Assembly (NCBI GenBank): GCA_011043375.1
Contig: DQYP01000023.1
Span: forward strand, 1-6,221
DNA from: Thermotogaceae bacterium
GTDB taxonomy: Bacteria; Thermotogota; Thermotogae; B21-G9; HyVt-16
Reading direction: 5' to 3'
Length of the DNA: 6,221 bases
Below are positions 1 through 5,588 of this stretch, piece by piece. Under the pieces are notes generated by a model. It did no database searches, was not told where the DNA came from, and saw nothing but the letters and a program-made list of their open reading frames with translations. Made by a program: the position numbers and the translations under genes. The stretch's first letter is position 1. Each line of letters opens with the position of its first letter.

Positions 1-858
1 CCCTGCTTTCTCTCCAATCGTTACAACTGTACCACCATATCCTTCAAGTTCTTTAACTAATTTCATTTCTTCTTCGTATCCCTCTTTAGTTAGATTGATT
101 GTTATCAAACATTTTTCATCAACGAGTGATTTGGGCCCATGTCTATAGTCGAGGGTTGGAAAGGCTTCTGTATGTGAAATTGTCATTTCCTGCAATTTTA
201 GTGAACTCTCCTTGGCTATACCATAATACTCTCCAAAACCTAAAAATACATAATTATTGTATCTTGTGAGTTCAATTTCTTCAAACAATTTCTTCGATTG
301 TTCTAAAATATCGGATGCTTCTTCAACAGCATTTTCCACTATATTACTATCTACGCCTTTTAACTCTAAGGCAAGCATGTTTAAAAGCATCAGCGTTGAT
401 GAAAAACTACCCGTCATAACTATCGCTTTTTCTTCAAGTGGAATATGTACCTTTATATCCGATAGTTTAAGTAAAGAGCTGTCCTTTTCACACGAAACTC
501 CAATGATATCGCAATCGTACTTCTTTTTTAGAAGTTCTGCTGCTTTAACTGTTTCAGTTGATTCGCCTGACCTCGAAAGGACAAAAGCAAGGTACTTTCT
601 ATCTTTTATTAAAACCGCATTACTTGAGTATAATATTTCAGATCCAACGATCGCTTTGCTCGATTTTTTCAATACCCTAACGAAAAATCTCTCCGCAGCT
701 TTTGAAAGATGAAATGATGAACCACATCCCACAAAAAGTAATTCATCGTATTTTGAAGGATTTACACTGGATACAGATGATAGAATACTTTCTCTCATTT
801 GATAGATTCTTTCAATATTTTTGGGCTCTTTTAAAATTTCTTCCCTCGTTATGCTCAC
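1..858 (-). CDS. SIS-domain sugar-phosphate isomerase/deaminase (GlmS-isomerase/AgaS/NagB-II-like), C-terminus cut by window edge
   Basis: The reverse strand is open for 286 codons from a GTG at 858 to the window edge, so the last few dozen residues are missing. It has two SIS (sugar isomerase) halves. The first contains LLFVGCGSS (about residues 40-48) and the phosphosugar-binding loop SRSGEST (95-101), then EEKAIVMTGSFSS (142-154). The second contains YVFLGFGEYYG (203-213), KESSLKLQEMT (216-226) and the family signature YRHGPKS (238-244). This layout is that of the GlmS isomerase-domain relatives that isomerise or deaminate amino-sugar phosphates (AgaS, NagB-II, FrlB). It resembles what I recall of the T. 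maritima glucosamine-6-phosphate deaminase-type protein. There is no glutaminase domain, so it is not a full GlmS. The GTG start is supported by a strong ribosome binding site and an in-frame TGA three codons upstream. It is the third gene of the operon. The exact substrate is not readable from sequence; an amino-sugar or fructosamine phosphate is the best guess. Confidence 0.9.
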   Translation of the reverse strand, partial: MSITREEILKEPKNIERIYQMRESILSSVSSVNPSKYDELLFVGCGSSFHLSKAAERFFVRVLKKSSKAIVGSEILYSSNAVLIKDRKYLAFVLSRSGESTETVKAAELLKKKYDCDIIGVSCEKDSSLLKLSDIKVHIPLEEKAIVMTGSFSSTLMLLNMLALELKGVDSNIVENAVEEASDILEQSKKLFEEIELTRYNNYVFLGFGEYYGIAKESSLKLQEMTISHTEAFPTLDYRHGPKSLVDEKCLITINLTKEGYEEEMKLVKELEGYGGTVVTIGEKAG

Positions 859-862
859 AATT

Positions 863-870
863 GATCACCT
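863..870 (-). promoter_or_regulatory. Ribosome binding site of the SIS gene
   Basis: Reads AGGTGATC on the minus strand, a perfect match to the extended anti-Shine-Dalgarno end of 16S rRNA, four bases before the GTG at 858. It decides the non-ATG start. It lies in the 18-base gap after the repressor stop codon. Confidence 0.8.
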
Positions 871-876
871 CACAAT

Positions 877-1647
877 TTAGGTTTTAGCAATGATAAATTC
901 AAGCCCTAATTTTTCGTATTTTTCCATCAATTTAGATGATATCTTGAAATCTGTTACGACTGCCTTCACATCTCTAAGGTCACAAACATAACCTGGAAAC
1001 ACTTTGTCGAACTTGGTATGATCTGCTAAAACGTATGTTTCTATACTTCTGCTAACCAATGCCCTAGCTACGATAGCTTCTTCACAACTAGCCATCGAAA
1101 ATCCAAACCTATCGGATACTCCATCTATACCCATGAAGAACTTTGAGATGTTGTACTTTTCTATAAATTCTATTGCTTGATGTCCAATACATTCATATGA
1201 TTTTTCCCTCACCTTTCCGCCGACTATTATTAATTCAATATCTTGTTTCTCAATTAACTTCATAGCTACATTTAAAGAATTAGTTAACACCTTGAGATTT
1301 TTCAAGTCGGAATTCACTATCTCTTCAACCAGGGCAAAATTCGTTGTTCCACCACTTATGGCCACGAAGTTGTTGTCAAACAAAAATTCAAAAGCTTTGC
1401 GTGCTATCGCACGTTTTTCCTTCTGTTGCGAAGAATACTTTTCAGCAAAAGAAAGTTCTACATTTGGAAGCTCCAAAATAGCGCCGTTGTAAGTAGCTTT
1501 AATATATCCTTTCTCTTCAAGGTGTTTCAAGTCACGTCTTATGGTCATTCGAGAGACCTTAAAAATTTCACACAGCTCAGAAGTAGTAACAGCATTTTTC
1601 TTTCTTATATATTCCAAAATCTTTTGACGCCTAATTTCAGCTAACAC
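877..1647 (-). CDS. DeoR-family transcriptional repressor of sugar metabolism
   Basis: A 256-residue protein, the usual DeoR-family length. The N-terminus is a classic DeoR winged helix-turn-helix: RRQKILEYI (6-14), then SELCEIFKVSRMTIRRDLKHLEEKG (23-47), with recognition helix around 31-43. The usual RVHGGA hinge is replaced by ATYNGAI (51-57). The C-terminal DeoRC effector domain shows the phosphosugar-binding elements GGTTN (99-103), TNSLN (122-126), VGGKVR (142-147), GIDGVS (173-178) and ADHTKF (208-213). Members of this family are usually released from DNA by a sugar phosphate. It sits between an oxidoreductase (17 bases upstream) and an SIS sugar-phosphate enzyme (18 bases downstream), so it most likely represses its own operon and senses an intermediate of that pathway. 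Start is GTG; in frame upstream there is no other start before a TGA. I see no frameshift or truncation. The regulated sugar is unknown. Confidence 0.95.
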   Translation of the reverse strand: MLAEIRRQKILEYIRKKNAVTTSELCEIFKVSRMTIRRDLKHLEEKGYIKATYNGAILELPNVELSFAEKYSSQQKEKRAIARKAFEFLFDNNFVAISGGTTNFALVEEIVNSDLKNLKVLTNSLNVAMKLIEKQDIELIIVGGKVREKSYECIGHQAIEFIEKYNISKFFMGIDGVSDRFGFSMASCEEAIVARALVSRSIETYVLADHTKFDKVFPGYVCDLRDVKAVVTDFKISSKLMEKYEKLGLEFIIAKT

Positions 1648-1657
1648 AAAAACACAT

Positions 1658-1661
1658 CTCC
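1658..1661 (-). promoter_or_regulatory. Ribosome binding site of the deoR-type gene
   Basis: GGAG on the minus strand, 10 bases before the GTG at 1647. The spacing is slightly long, and the combination of a GTG start and a suboptimal site suggests modest translation, as is common for repressors. An ATG closer to the site (1654-1656) is in another frame and soon meets a stop. Confidence 0.55.
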
Positions 1662-1664
1662 ATT

Positions 1665-2945
1665 CTAATCAAGATAAACACCATTTCTTTCTTTGAATTC
1701 TTTCATATCTATAACTTTCCCATTATTCAGCCGTGATTCTTCAGCAGCAAATGCCATTAAATGACTTTCCAACGATTCTCTGGCAGAAGTACTGATTCTA
1801 GGATCCTCTCTTGAATACCTCAAAACTGATATTATGTATTTTATGAGTTCTTCATCCCCTCCACCATGACCATATTGATCCCAAAGTTTGACGTCATATG
1901 TTTCCCTGTCAAAAGCAAATCTCTTCACTTCCAAAGTACCCTTTTCGAAATCACCCACAATCTCTCCATGACTTCCAAAAACTTTTATGGTTCTGTTGAT
2001 TTCATTCGTAAATGCGCTCATGGTGAACGAGACTTTCACTCCATTTTCGAATTCTATGTTGGTTATTTGATAATCCACCACATCATTATCACATTTAAAA
2101 ACACATCTTCCATATGGCCCAACTTTTAATGCCTGATAAACATTTTCGGGTGTTACTTCATCCACTATGGTATTCACTGGCCAACCTTTGTAATTTGGTA
2201 TCGTGTATATCTTGACAGCAGAGTATGGACAATCACTTTCAATAGGACAGTCCAAACATCTGTCAGCGGCTCCCTGAGGTTGATTCGCCGGTTTAAAGAA
2301 AACCAACTCTCCAAATGAGCTCAAACGCCTTGGTTTCGATCCAACCAACCAGTAGAGAATATCCATATCGTGACAACTTTTTGTAAGGATGGAAGGGGCT
2401 GTTTCAACGCTGTTTCGCCAATTACCTCTGACAAAACTATGAGCGAAATGGAAAAAACCTATATTTTCTTTATGTTCAATACCAATCAAATCACCGATTT
2501 TCCCAGAGTTTATTAATTCACGAAGTTTTCTGAAGAATTTTGTGTATCTCAGCACATACGCTACAAAGATCCTTTTTTTCGTTCTTTCTTCAGCTTCAAT
2601 TATCTTCAAACATCCCTTTATATCCGTCGCCATTGGTTTTTCTAATAGCAAATGATAACCTTTTTCCATTGCAAGTATCGCTGGCTCCACATGCATTTTA
2701 TCCATCATAGAAATTATGGCAAGATCTGCAAATTTTTCCTTCGAAAGAAGCTGCTCCCAGCTTTCAAATTGATTTTCCACAGGTATGTTATGAGCTTTGG
2801 AGATTTTTTCTCTCCTCACTGGATTCGGCTCAGCCACACCAACGATTTTTACTTTATCGGGATACCTGTGAATCAAGTTACCGTATGCATCGTATCCTCT
2901 ACTACCAGCACCCAACACTACAACCTTGATTGGTTTTTCACACAT
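1665..2945 (-). CDS. Gfo/Idh/MocA-family NAD(P)-dependent oxidoreductase (or related NAD-dependent glycosidase) with cysteine cluster
   Basis: A 426-residue protein. The N-terminal Rossmann fold has the dinucleotide-binding glycines GAGSRG (12-17) after a beta strand (IKVVVLGAG). EKPMA (102-106) carries the Gfo/Idh lysine, and SCHDMDILYWL (190-200) matches the usual His/Asp active-site helix. The C-terminal half is longer than in small inositol/glucose dehydrogenases. It holds C-x2-C-x5-C (230, 233, 239) and C-x3-C (281, 285) and a glycine-rich HGGGDEEL segment. I recall this cysteine arrangement in a subset of uncharacterised Gfo/Idh proteins. Family members oxidise or reduce sugars, inositols or aminosugar derivatives; some relatives (GH109-type) use bound NAD to cleave glycosides, so hydrolysis is an alternative. 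I chose ATG 2945 over the in-frame GTG 2966 because a ribosome binding site sits six bases before it and inside the longer version. It is the first gene of the operon with the DeoR and SIS genes. The substrate is not known. Confidence 0.9.
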   Translation of the reverse strand: MCEKPIKVVVLGAGSRGYDAYGNLIHRYPDKVKIVGVAEPNPVRREKISKAHNIPVENQFESWEQLLSKEKFADLAIISMMDKMHVEPAILAMEKGYHLLLEKPMATDIKGCLKIIEAEERTKKRIFVAYVLRYTKFFRKLRELINSGKIGDLIGIEHKENIGFFHFAHSFVRGNWRNSVETAPSILTKSCHDMDILYWLVGSKPRRLSSFGELVFFKPANQPQGAADRCLDCPIESDCPYSAVKIYTIPNYKGWPVNTIVDEVTPENVYQALKVGPYGRCVFKCDNDVVDYQITNIEFENGVKVSFTMSAFTNEINRTIKVFGSHGEIVGDFEKGTLEVKRFAFDRETYDVKLWDQYGHGGGDEELIKYIISVLRYSREDPRISTSARESLESHLMAFAAEESRLNNGKVIDMKEFKERNGVYLD

Positions 2946-2951
2946 CTTGAT

Positions 2952-2959
2952 CTCCCCCC
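2952..2959 (-). promoter_or_regulatory. Ribosome binding site of the Gfo/Idh gene
   Basis: GGGGGGAG on the minus strand, six bases before ATG 2945. It lies inside the coding part of the longer GTG-2966 version, which argues for the ATG start. Confidence 0.75.
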
Positions 2960-2966
2960 AATTCAC

Positions 2967-2984
2967 TTATAACTAATTATAACT
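2967..2984 (-). repeat. Tandem AGTTATAA repeat in the operon leader, possible repressor site
   Basis: The minus strand has AGTTATAA twice (2977-2984 and 2967-2974) with exactly 10 bases between starts, about one helical turn. It lies in the leader of the Gfo/Idh-DeoR-SIS operon, just upstream of the ribosome binding site. Repeats on one face of the DNA are a common operator layout, so it could bind the DeoR-family protein. This is inference; AT-rich leaders can produce such repeats by chance. Confidence 0.4.
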
Positions 2985-3014
2985 CAATATAGCAAAAAAA
3001 ATGTTATTTGATGT

Positions 3015-3033
3015 TCAATGATTATTACATTGA
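3015..3033. promoter_or_regulatory. Inverted repeat over the predicted transcription start, candidate operator
   Basis: TCAATG (3015-3020) and CATTGA (3028-3033) are perfect inverted arms seven bases apart. The element touches the last base of the -10 box and covers the predicted start near 3026. A repressor bound here would block transcription of the operon that encodes the DeoR-family protein, so it is the best-placed operator candidate. A second small inverted repeat, GCAATT-c-AATTGC, lies at 3048-3060 next to the -35 box. Confidence 0.45.
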
Positions 3034-3062
3034 TTATATCATCCAAAGCAATTCAATTGCAA
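3033..3062 (-). promoter_or_regulatory. Promoter of the Gfo/Idh-DeoR-SIS operon
   Basis: On the minus strand: -35 TTGCAA (3057-3062), an 18-base spacer, and -10 TATAAT (3033-3038) preceded by TGA, giving an extended -10. Transcription should start near 3026, leaving a leader of about 80 bases before ATG 2945. The -35 box directly abuts the tRNA terminator. Confidence 0.7.
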
Positions 3063-3063
3063 C

Positions 3064-3095
3064 AAAAAAGGTGTCCAAATCTTTTGGACACCTTT
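3064..3095 (-). terminator. Intrinsic terminator of the tRNA unit
   Basis: A 13-bp perfect stem (3067-3079 with 3083-3095, three-base loop) containing GGTGTCC/GGACACC. Read on the minus strand, the GC core is followed at once by six T (3064-3069). It begins about 20 bases after the tRNA-Leu 3' end and separates the tRNA transcript from the downstream sugar operon. The plus-strand side has only a short T run, so termination is mainly for minus-strand transcripts. Confidence 0.88.
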
Positions 3096-3115
3096 CAGTA
3101 AAATATGCCTTCGTA

Positions 3116-3201
3116 TGGTGCCGGAGGCGGGATTTGAACCCGCACGGGTAAAACCCACATGATCCTGAGTCATGCGCGTCTGCCAATTCCGCCACCCCGG
3201 C
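3116..3201 (-). tRNA. tRNA-Leu (anticodon CAG)
   Basis: 86 bases including an encoded CCA (3116-3118). The acceptor arm GCCGGGG pairs with CTCCGGC (one G-U pair). The anticodon stem CATGA/TCATG encloses loop CTCAGGA with CAG at 3165-3167. The long variable arm (TGGGTTTTACCCG) is typical of class II leucine tRNAs, the T-arm is GCGGG-TTCAAAT-CCCGC and the discriminator is A. It decodes CUG. It is the second gene of the tRNA unit, 25 bases after tRNA-Gly. Confidence 0.97.
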
Positions 3202-3226
3202 ACGAAATTATTATTGATATAAAATA

Positions 3227-3302
3227 TGGAGCGGCCAACGGGACTCGAACCCGCGACCCTCAGCTTGGGAAGCTGATGCTCTACCAACTGAGCTATGGCC
3301 GC
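3227..3302 (-). tRNA. tRNA-Gly (anticodon CCC)
   Basis: 76 bases including an encoded CCA (3227-3229). The acceptor stem GCGGCCA/TGGCCGC is perfect. The anticodon stem TCAGC/GCTGA encloses TTCCCAA with anticodon CCC at 3267-3269. The T-arm is CGGG-TTCGAGT-CCCG and the discriminator is U, as expected for bacterial tRNA-Gly. It reads GGG codons. It is the first gene of the tRNA unit, with its mature 5' end 11 bases from the promoter -10 box. Confidence 0.97.
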
Positions 3303-3313
3303 ATGTTGTCTTA

Positions 3314-3342
3314 ATTATATCACAGTATTTTTTTATACTCAA
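3314..3342 (-). promoter_or_regulatory. Promoter of the tRNA-Gly/tRNA-Leu unit
   Basis: On the minus strand: -35 TTGAGT (3337-3342), a 17-base spacer, and -10 TATAAT (3314-3319) preceded by TGA. The tRNA-Gly 5' end follows 11 bases later, so the 5' leader is only a few bases. This is a near-consensus promoter, as expected for stable RNA. It is divergent from the enolase promoter in the 136-base gap 3303-3438. Confidence 0.82.
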
Positions 3343-3389
3343 TATCCTTTCAGACTGCTAAACAATTAAGTCATCTTTTTCTTATTACG

Positions 3390-3398
3390 TGATATAAT
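3390..3398 (+). promoter_or_regulatory. Extended -10 promoter of the enolase operon
   Basis: TGATATAAT: a perfect TATAAT (3393-3398) with the TGN extension. The region 16-18 bases upstream (around 3369-3376) has no good TTGACA match, so the extended -10 probably compensates. The start should fall near 3405, giving a leader of roughly 35 bases before ATG 3439. Confidence 0.7.
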
Positions 3399-3423
3399 TA
3401 AATGAAATCTACTACAAAGCTTG

Positions 3424-3430
3424 GGAGGTG
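3424..3430 (+). promoter_or_regulatory. Ribosome binding site of enolase
   Basis: GGAGGTG, a near-perfect match to the 16S rRNA tail, eight bases before ATG 3439. It supports that ATG rather than the in-frame TTG at 3421, which would place this site inside the gene, or the ATG at 3445. Confidence 0.85.
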
Positions 3431-3438
3431 GAATTAGG

Positions 3439-4722
3439 ATGTATATGGAGATAATAGACATAAGAGCGAGAGAAGTATTGGACTCACGAGGTAATCCAAC
3501 TATTGAGGCAGAAGTGTATTTGGAAGATGGTTCTCTTGGTTCTGCCATAGTTCCATCCGGGGCTTCTACAGGTAAACATGAAGCGTTAGAGCTCAGGGAT
3601 GGTGATAAACGATACATGGGCAAAGGAGTACTAAATGCTGTCAAAAATGTAAACGAGGTTATAGCACCTAAAATCATAGGCATGAATGCCTATGACCAGC
3701 GGGCTATAGACAAGGCAATGATAGAACTGGATGGAACCGAAAATAAATCAAAATTGGGTGCCAACGCCATATTGGCCGTTTCCATGGCTGTTGCAAGGGC
3801 AGCAGCAAATTCCTTAGGGTTGGAACTTTACAAATACTTAGGTGGTCCAAATGCAAGAATCCTTCCTGTACCTTTTATGAACATCGTCAATGGTGGTAAA
3901 CATGCAGACAATAGCTTAGACATCCAGGAATTCATGATTGTTCCAGCAGGTGCACCTAACTTTTCAGAGGCTTTGAGATATGGTGCAGAAGTTTTTCATA
4001 CTTTGAAGAAACTGCTGAAATCTCAAGGTCATGTTACAGCCGTTGGTGACGAAGGTGGATTCGCACCAAATCTCTCTTCAAATGAAGAAGCTGTAAAAAC
4101 CATAATTGAAGCCATTGAGCAGGCTGGGTATGAACCTGGAAAGGACATATTCGTTGCTCTTGACAGTGCGGCTGATTCTTTCTACAATGAGGAAAAAGGT
4201 GTGTACATGGTTGATGGTACCGAAAAAACAACAGATGAGATGATAGAATATTACGCTAATTTGGTTGAAAAATATCCTATAATAAGTCTTGAAGATCCTT
4301 TAGCAGAAGACGATTGGGAAGGATTCAAAAAGATAACAGAAAAACTTGGTAGTAAAGTTCAAATAGTTGGTGATGATCTCTACGTAACAAACATCAAGAG
4401 ATTGAAAAAAGGAGTTGAAATGAAAGCTTCAAATTCTATACTTATAAAGTTGAATCAAATAGGGAGTGTTACCGAGACTCTTGATACAATAGAATATGCA
4501 AAAATTCACGGTATGACTTGTGTAATTTCCCACAGATCAGGAGAAACTGAGGACACTTTCATTGCAGATCTTGCAGTTGCGGCAAATACTGGAATGATAA
4601 AAACCGGTTCCTTGAGTAGGAGTGAAAGAATCGCAAAATATAACAGGCTTCTTAGAATAGAAGAAGAACTTGGAAATTCAAGTGAATATAAAGGTGTTAA
4701 CTCTTTCTACTCGATTAGGTGA
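3439..4722 (+). CDS. eno: Enolase (phosphopyruvate hydratase)
   Basis: A 427-residue cytosolic enolase, which interconverts 2-phosphoglycerate and phosphoenolpyruvate in glycolysis and gluconeogenesis. The N-terminal domain starts MYMEIIDIRAREVLDSRGNPT and has the mobile loop SGASTG (40-45). HADNSLDIQEF (155-165) supplies substrate-contact residues, and GDEGGFAPN (203-211) has the catalytic Glu205. The Mg ligands are Asp242 (ALDSAA), Glu285 (SLEDP) and Asp312 (GDDLYVTN). Lys337 (ILIKLNQIG) is the catalytic base, and SHRSGETEDT (364-373) is the family signature, with Lys388 in KTGSLSRSER. All key residues are present and the length is normal. The start is set by the strong ribosome binding site at 3424-3430 and by agreement with the Thermotoga N-terminus. 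The stop is followed after only 5 bases by the hydrolase ATG, so the genes are co-transcribed and probably coupled. Confidence 0.99.
   Translation: MYMEIIDIRAREVLDSRGNPTIEAEVYLEDGSLGSAIVPSGASTGKHEALELRDGDKRYMGKGVLNAVKNVNEVIAPKIIGMNAYDQRAIDKAMIELDGTENKSKLGANAILAVSMAVARAAANSLGLELYKYLGGPNARILPVPFMNIVNGGKHADNSLDIQEFMIVPAGAPNFSEALRYGAEVFHTLKKLLKSQGHVTAVGDEGGFAPNLSSNEEAVKTIIEAIEQAGYEPGKDIFVALDSAADSFYNEEKGVYMVDGTEKTTDEMIEYYANLVEKYPIISLEDPLAEDDWEGFKKITEKLGSKVQIVGDDLYVTNIKRLKKGVEMKASNSILIKLNQIGSVTETLDTIEYAKIHGMTCVISHRSGETEDTFIADLAVAANTGMIKTGSLSRSERIAKYNRLLRIEEELGNSSEYKGVNSFYSIR
3674..3695. repeat. 22-bp near-perfect palindrome inside enolase
   Basis: Arms TCATAGGCAT (3674-3683) and ATGCCTATGA (3686-3695) are exact inverted copies separated by GA. 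It covers codons for IIGMNAYD (about residues 79-86). With a two-base centre it is a poor RNA hairpin unless the inner pairs open, but it would suit a dimeric DNA-binding protein. It may simply be coincidence of codon choice. Confidence 0.4.
4717..4722 (+). promoter_or_regulatory. Ribosome binding site of the hydrolase, overlapping the enolase stop codon
   Basis: AGGTGA, made of the last enolase sense codon and its TGA stop, five bases before ATG 4728. It matches the 16S rRNA tail. It makes the ATG at 4728 a better start than the GTG at 4719, which has no ribosome binding site of its own. The arrangement implies that ribosomes ending enolase can restart on the hydrolase. Confidence 0.8.
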
Positions 4723-4727
4723 GAAAA

Positions 4728-5588
4728 ATGAGGGTTGAGAAACAAAAGGCCCTCGTTGGTAATAAAAGAGCCCTCGTAAGATTTTGGGGCCCAGAGAGCC
4801 CAGAGGAATCGAGGGCTCTTCTGTTGATAATACATGGACTTGGGGAACATTCTGGAAGATACGATAAATTCGCCAAAGATTTGGTTGAAAAAAATCAGAT
4901 AGAAATACTTTGTTTTGACTTACCAGGTCATGGAGAAACCTCAGGACTTAGAGGTTATATCTCAAAATTCGAAGATTTCCTTGAATTGATTCAAGATTTG
5001 AAGAGTTCTTTTTTAAATCATCCAAAACCAAGAATTTTATTTGGTCATAGTCTTGGAGGACTAATAGCTGTGAGATATGTTCAGGAGCACGAGTCAGATT
5101 TTGATGGCTTGATTCTTTCCAGTCCAGCGATTGTTTTCAACTTGGATAATAAAATTAGGAACATAATACCGATTCTACGTTTTCTGAATTTCATAACACC
5201 ATGGCTTACTACATCGAATGGGTTGGAGCCAAGCTCACTTTCAAGAAACCAAGAATCGGTTGAAAAATATGTGAACGATCCATTAGTGCATGATAGAATA
5301 TCGATTAGATTGTTCTGTGAAATGCTGAGGAATTCAAATCAGGCAAAAAATGGAATTGAAAGGATTAGAATCCCAATCTTGTTGTTCGGTGGGACAGATG
5401 ACAGGATAGTATCGTTCAATGAAGTTGCAAAATTAATCAGAAAAACATTTGACAATCAAATCGTTGGATTTGAAGGCGGATATCACGAATTATTTGAAGA
5501 TATAGAACATCATCACTCACTTTTAAAATTGATTTCTAGTTGGATCGAGAACAAAATAATAAATTCGAAGGAGAAAAAATATGCTTAG
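4728..5588 (+). CDS. Alpha/beta hydrolase, monoacylglycerol lipase/lysophospholipase-like
   Basis: A 286-residue alpha/beta-hydrolase fold enzyme of the serine-hydrolase (Hydrolase_4) group. The oxyanion-hole segment LLLIIHGLGEHSGRY (31-45) is the typical monoglyceride-lipase form. FDLPGHGETSG (63-73) follows, then the nucleophile elbow GHSLGG with Ser108. The rest of the triad is probably Asp225 (GGTDDRIV) and His253 (GGYHELFED). A cap domain occupies roughly 135-205. There is no signal peptide or membrane segment, so it should be cytosolic. The likely substrates are monoacylglycerols or lysophospholipids; a broad carboxylesterase is the alternative. The start is chosen from the ribosome binding site at 4717-4722; a GTG at 4719 would add three residues. 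It overlaps the next gene by eight bases. The early codons hold an 11-bp inverted repeat (4766-4820) that might affect translation. Confidence 0.9.
   Translation: MRVEKQKALVGNKRALVRFWGPESPEESRALLLIIHGLGEHSGRYDKFAKDLVEKNQIEILCFDLPGHGETSGLRGYISKFEDFLELIQDLKSSFLNHPKPRILFGHSLGGLIAVRYVQEHESDFDGLILSSPAIVFNLDNKIRNIIPILRFLNFITPWLTTSNGLEPSSLSRNQESVEKYVNDPLVHDRISIRLFCEMLRNSNQAKNGIERIRIPILLFGGTDDRIVSFNEVAKLIRKTFDNQIVGFEGGYHELFEDIEHHHSLLKLISSWIENKIINSKEKKYA
4766..4820 (+). repeat. 11-bp inverted repeat near the 5' end of the hydrolase gene
   Basis: AAGAGCCCTCG (4766-4776) is exactly complementary to CGAGGGCTCTT (4810-4820), with a 33-base loop. Inside the loop GGGC (4787-4790) can pair with GCCC (4798-4801). 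A second copy of the left arm core, GCCCTCG, occurs at 4749-4755 and could compete for the same right arm. The GC-rich arms stand out against the AT-rich surroundings. It is within coding sequence, with no T tract, so it is not a terminator. Confidence 0.55.
5568..5573 (+). promoter_or_regulatory. Ribosome binding site of the phosphatase gene
   Basis: AAGGAG inside the end of the hydrolase gene, seven bases before ATG 5581. It fixes the start of the truncated phosphatase gene and the eight-base overlap. Confidence 0.85.

Noticed and set aside
257..712. Plus-strand open frame of 151 codons
   Set aside because: It is antisense to the SIS gene, which carries clear family motifs; the plus-strand product is serine/phenylalanine-rich with no recognisable domain and no ribosome binding site.
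2946..2966. Longer Gfo/Idh start at GTG 2966
   Set aside because: It has no ribosome binding site upstream, and the poly-G site at 2952-2959 is placed correctly for ATG 2945.
2978..2983. Second TATAAT-like box in the sugar operon leader as an alternative promoter
   Set aside because: No convincing -35 box lies 16-18 bases upstream, and the box is part of the tandem AGTTATAA repeat; the promoter at 3033-3062 is better.
3039..3287. Minus-strand open frame of 82 codons
   Set aside because: It runs through both tRNA genes and the terminator; the peptide (for example GWRNWQTRMT) is the well-known false translation of tRNA sequence.
3421..3438. TTG 3421 as enolase start
   Set aside because: It would put the strong ribosome binding site inside the gene and add residues absent from related enolases.
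3366..3683. Minus-strand open frame of 105 codons opposite the enolase start
   Set aside because: It is antisense to the conserved enolase N-terminus and its promoter; it has no domain or ribosome binding site.
4719..4727. GTG 4719 as hydrolase start, giving a 4-base overlap with enolase
   Set aside because: The overlap is a common coupling pattern, but there is no ribosome binding site before it, while AGGTGA at 4717-4722 fits ATG 4728. It remains possible.
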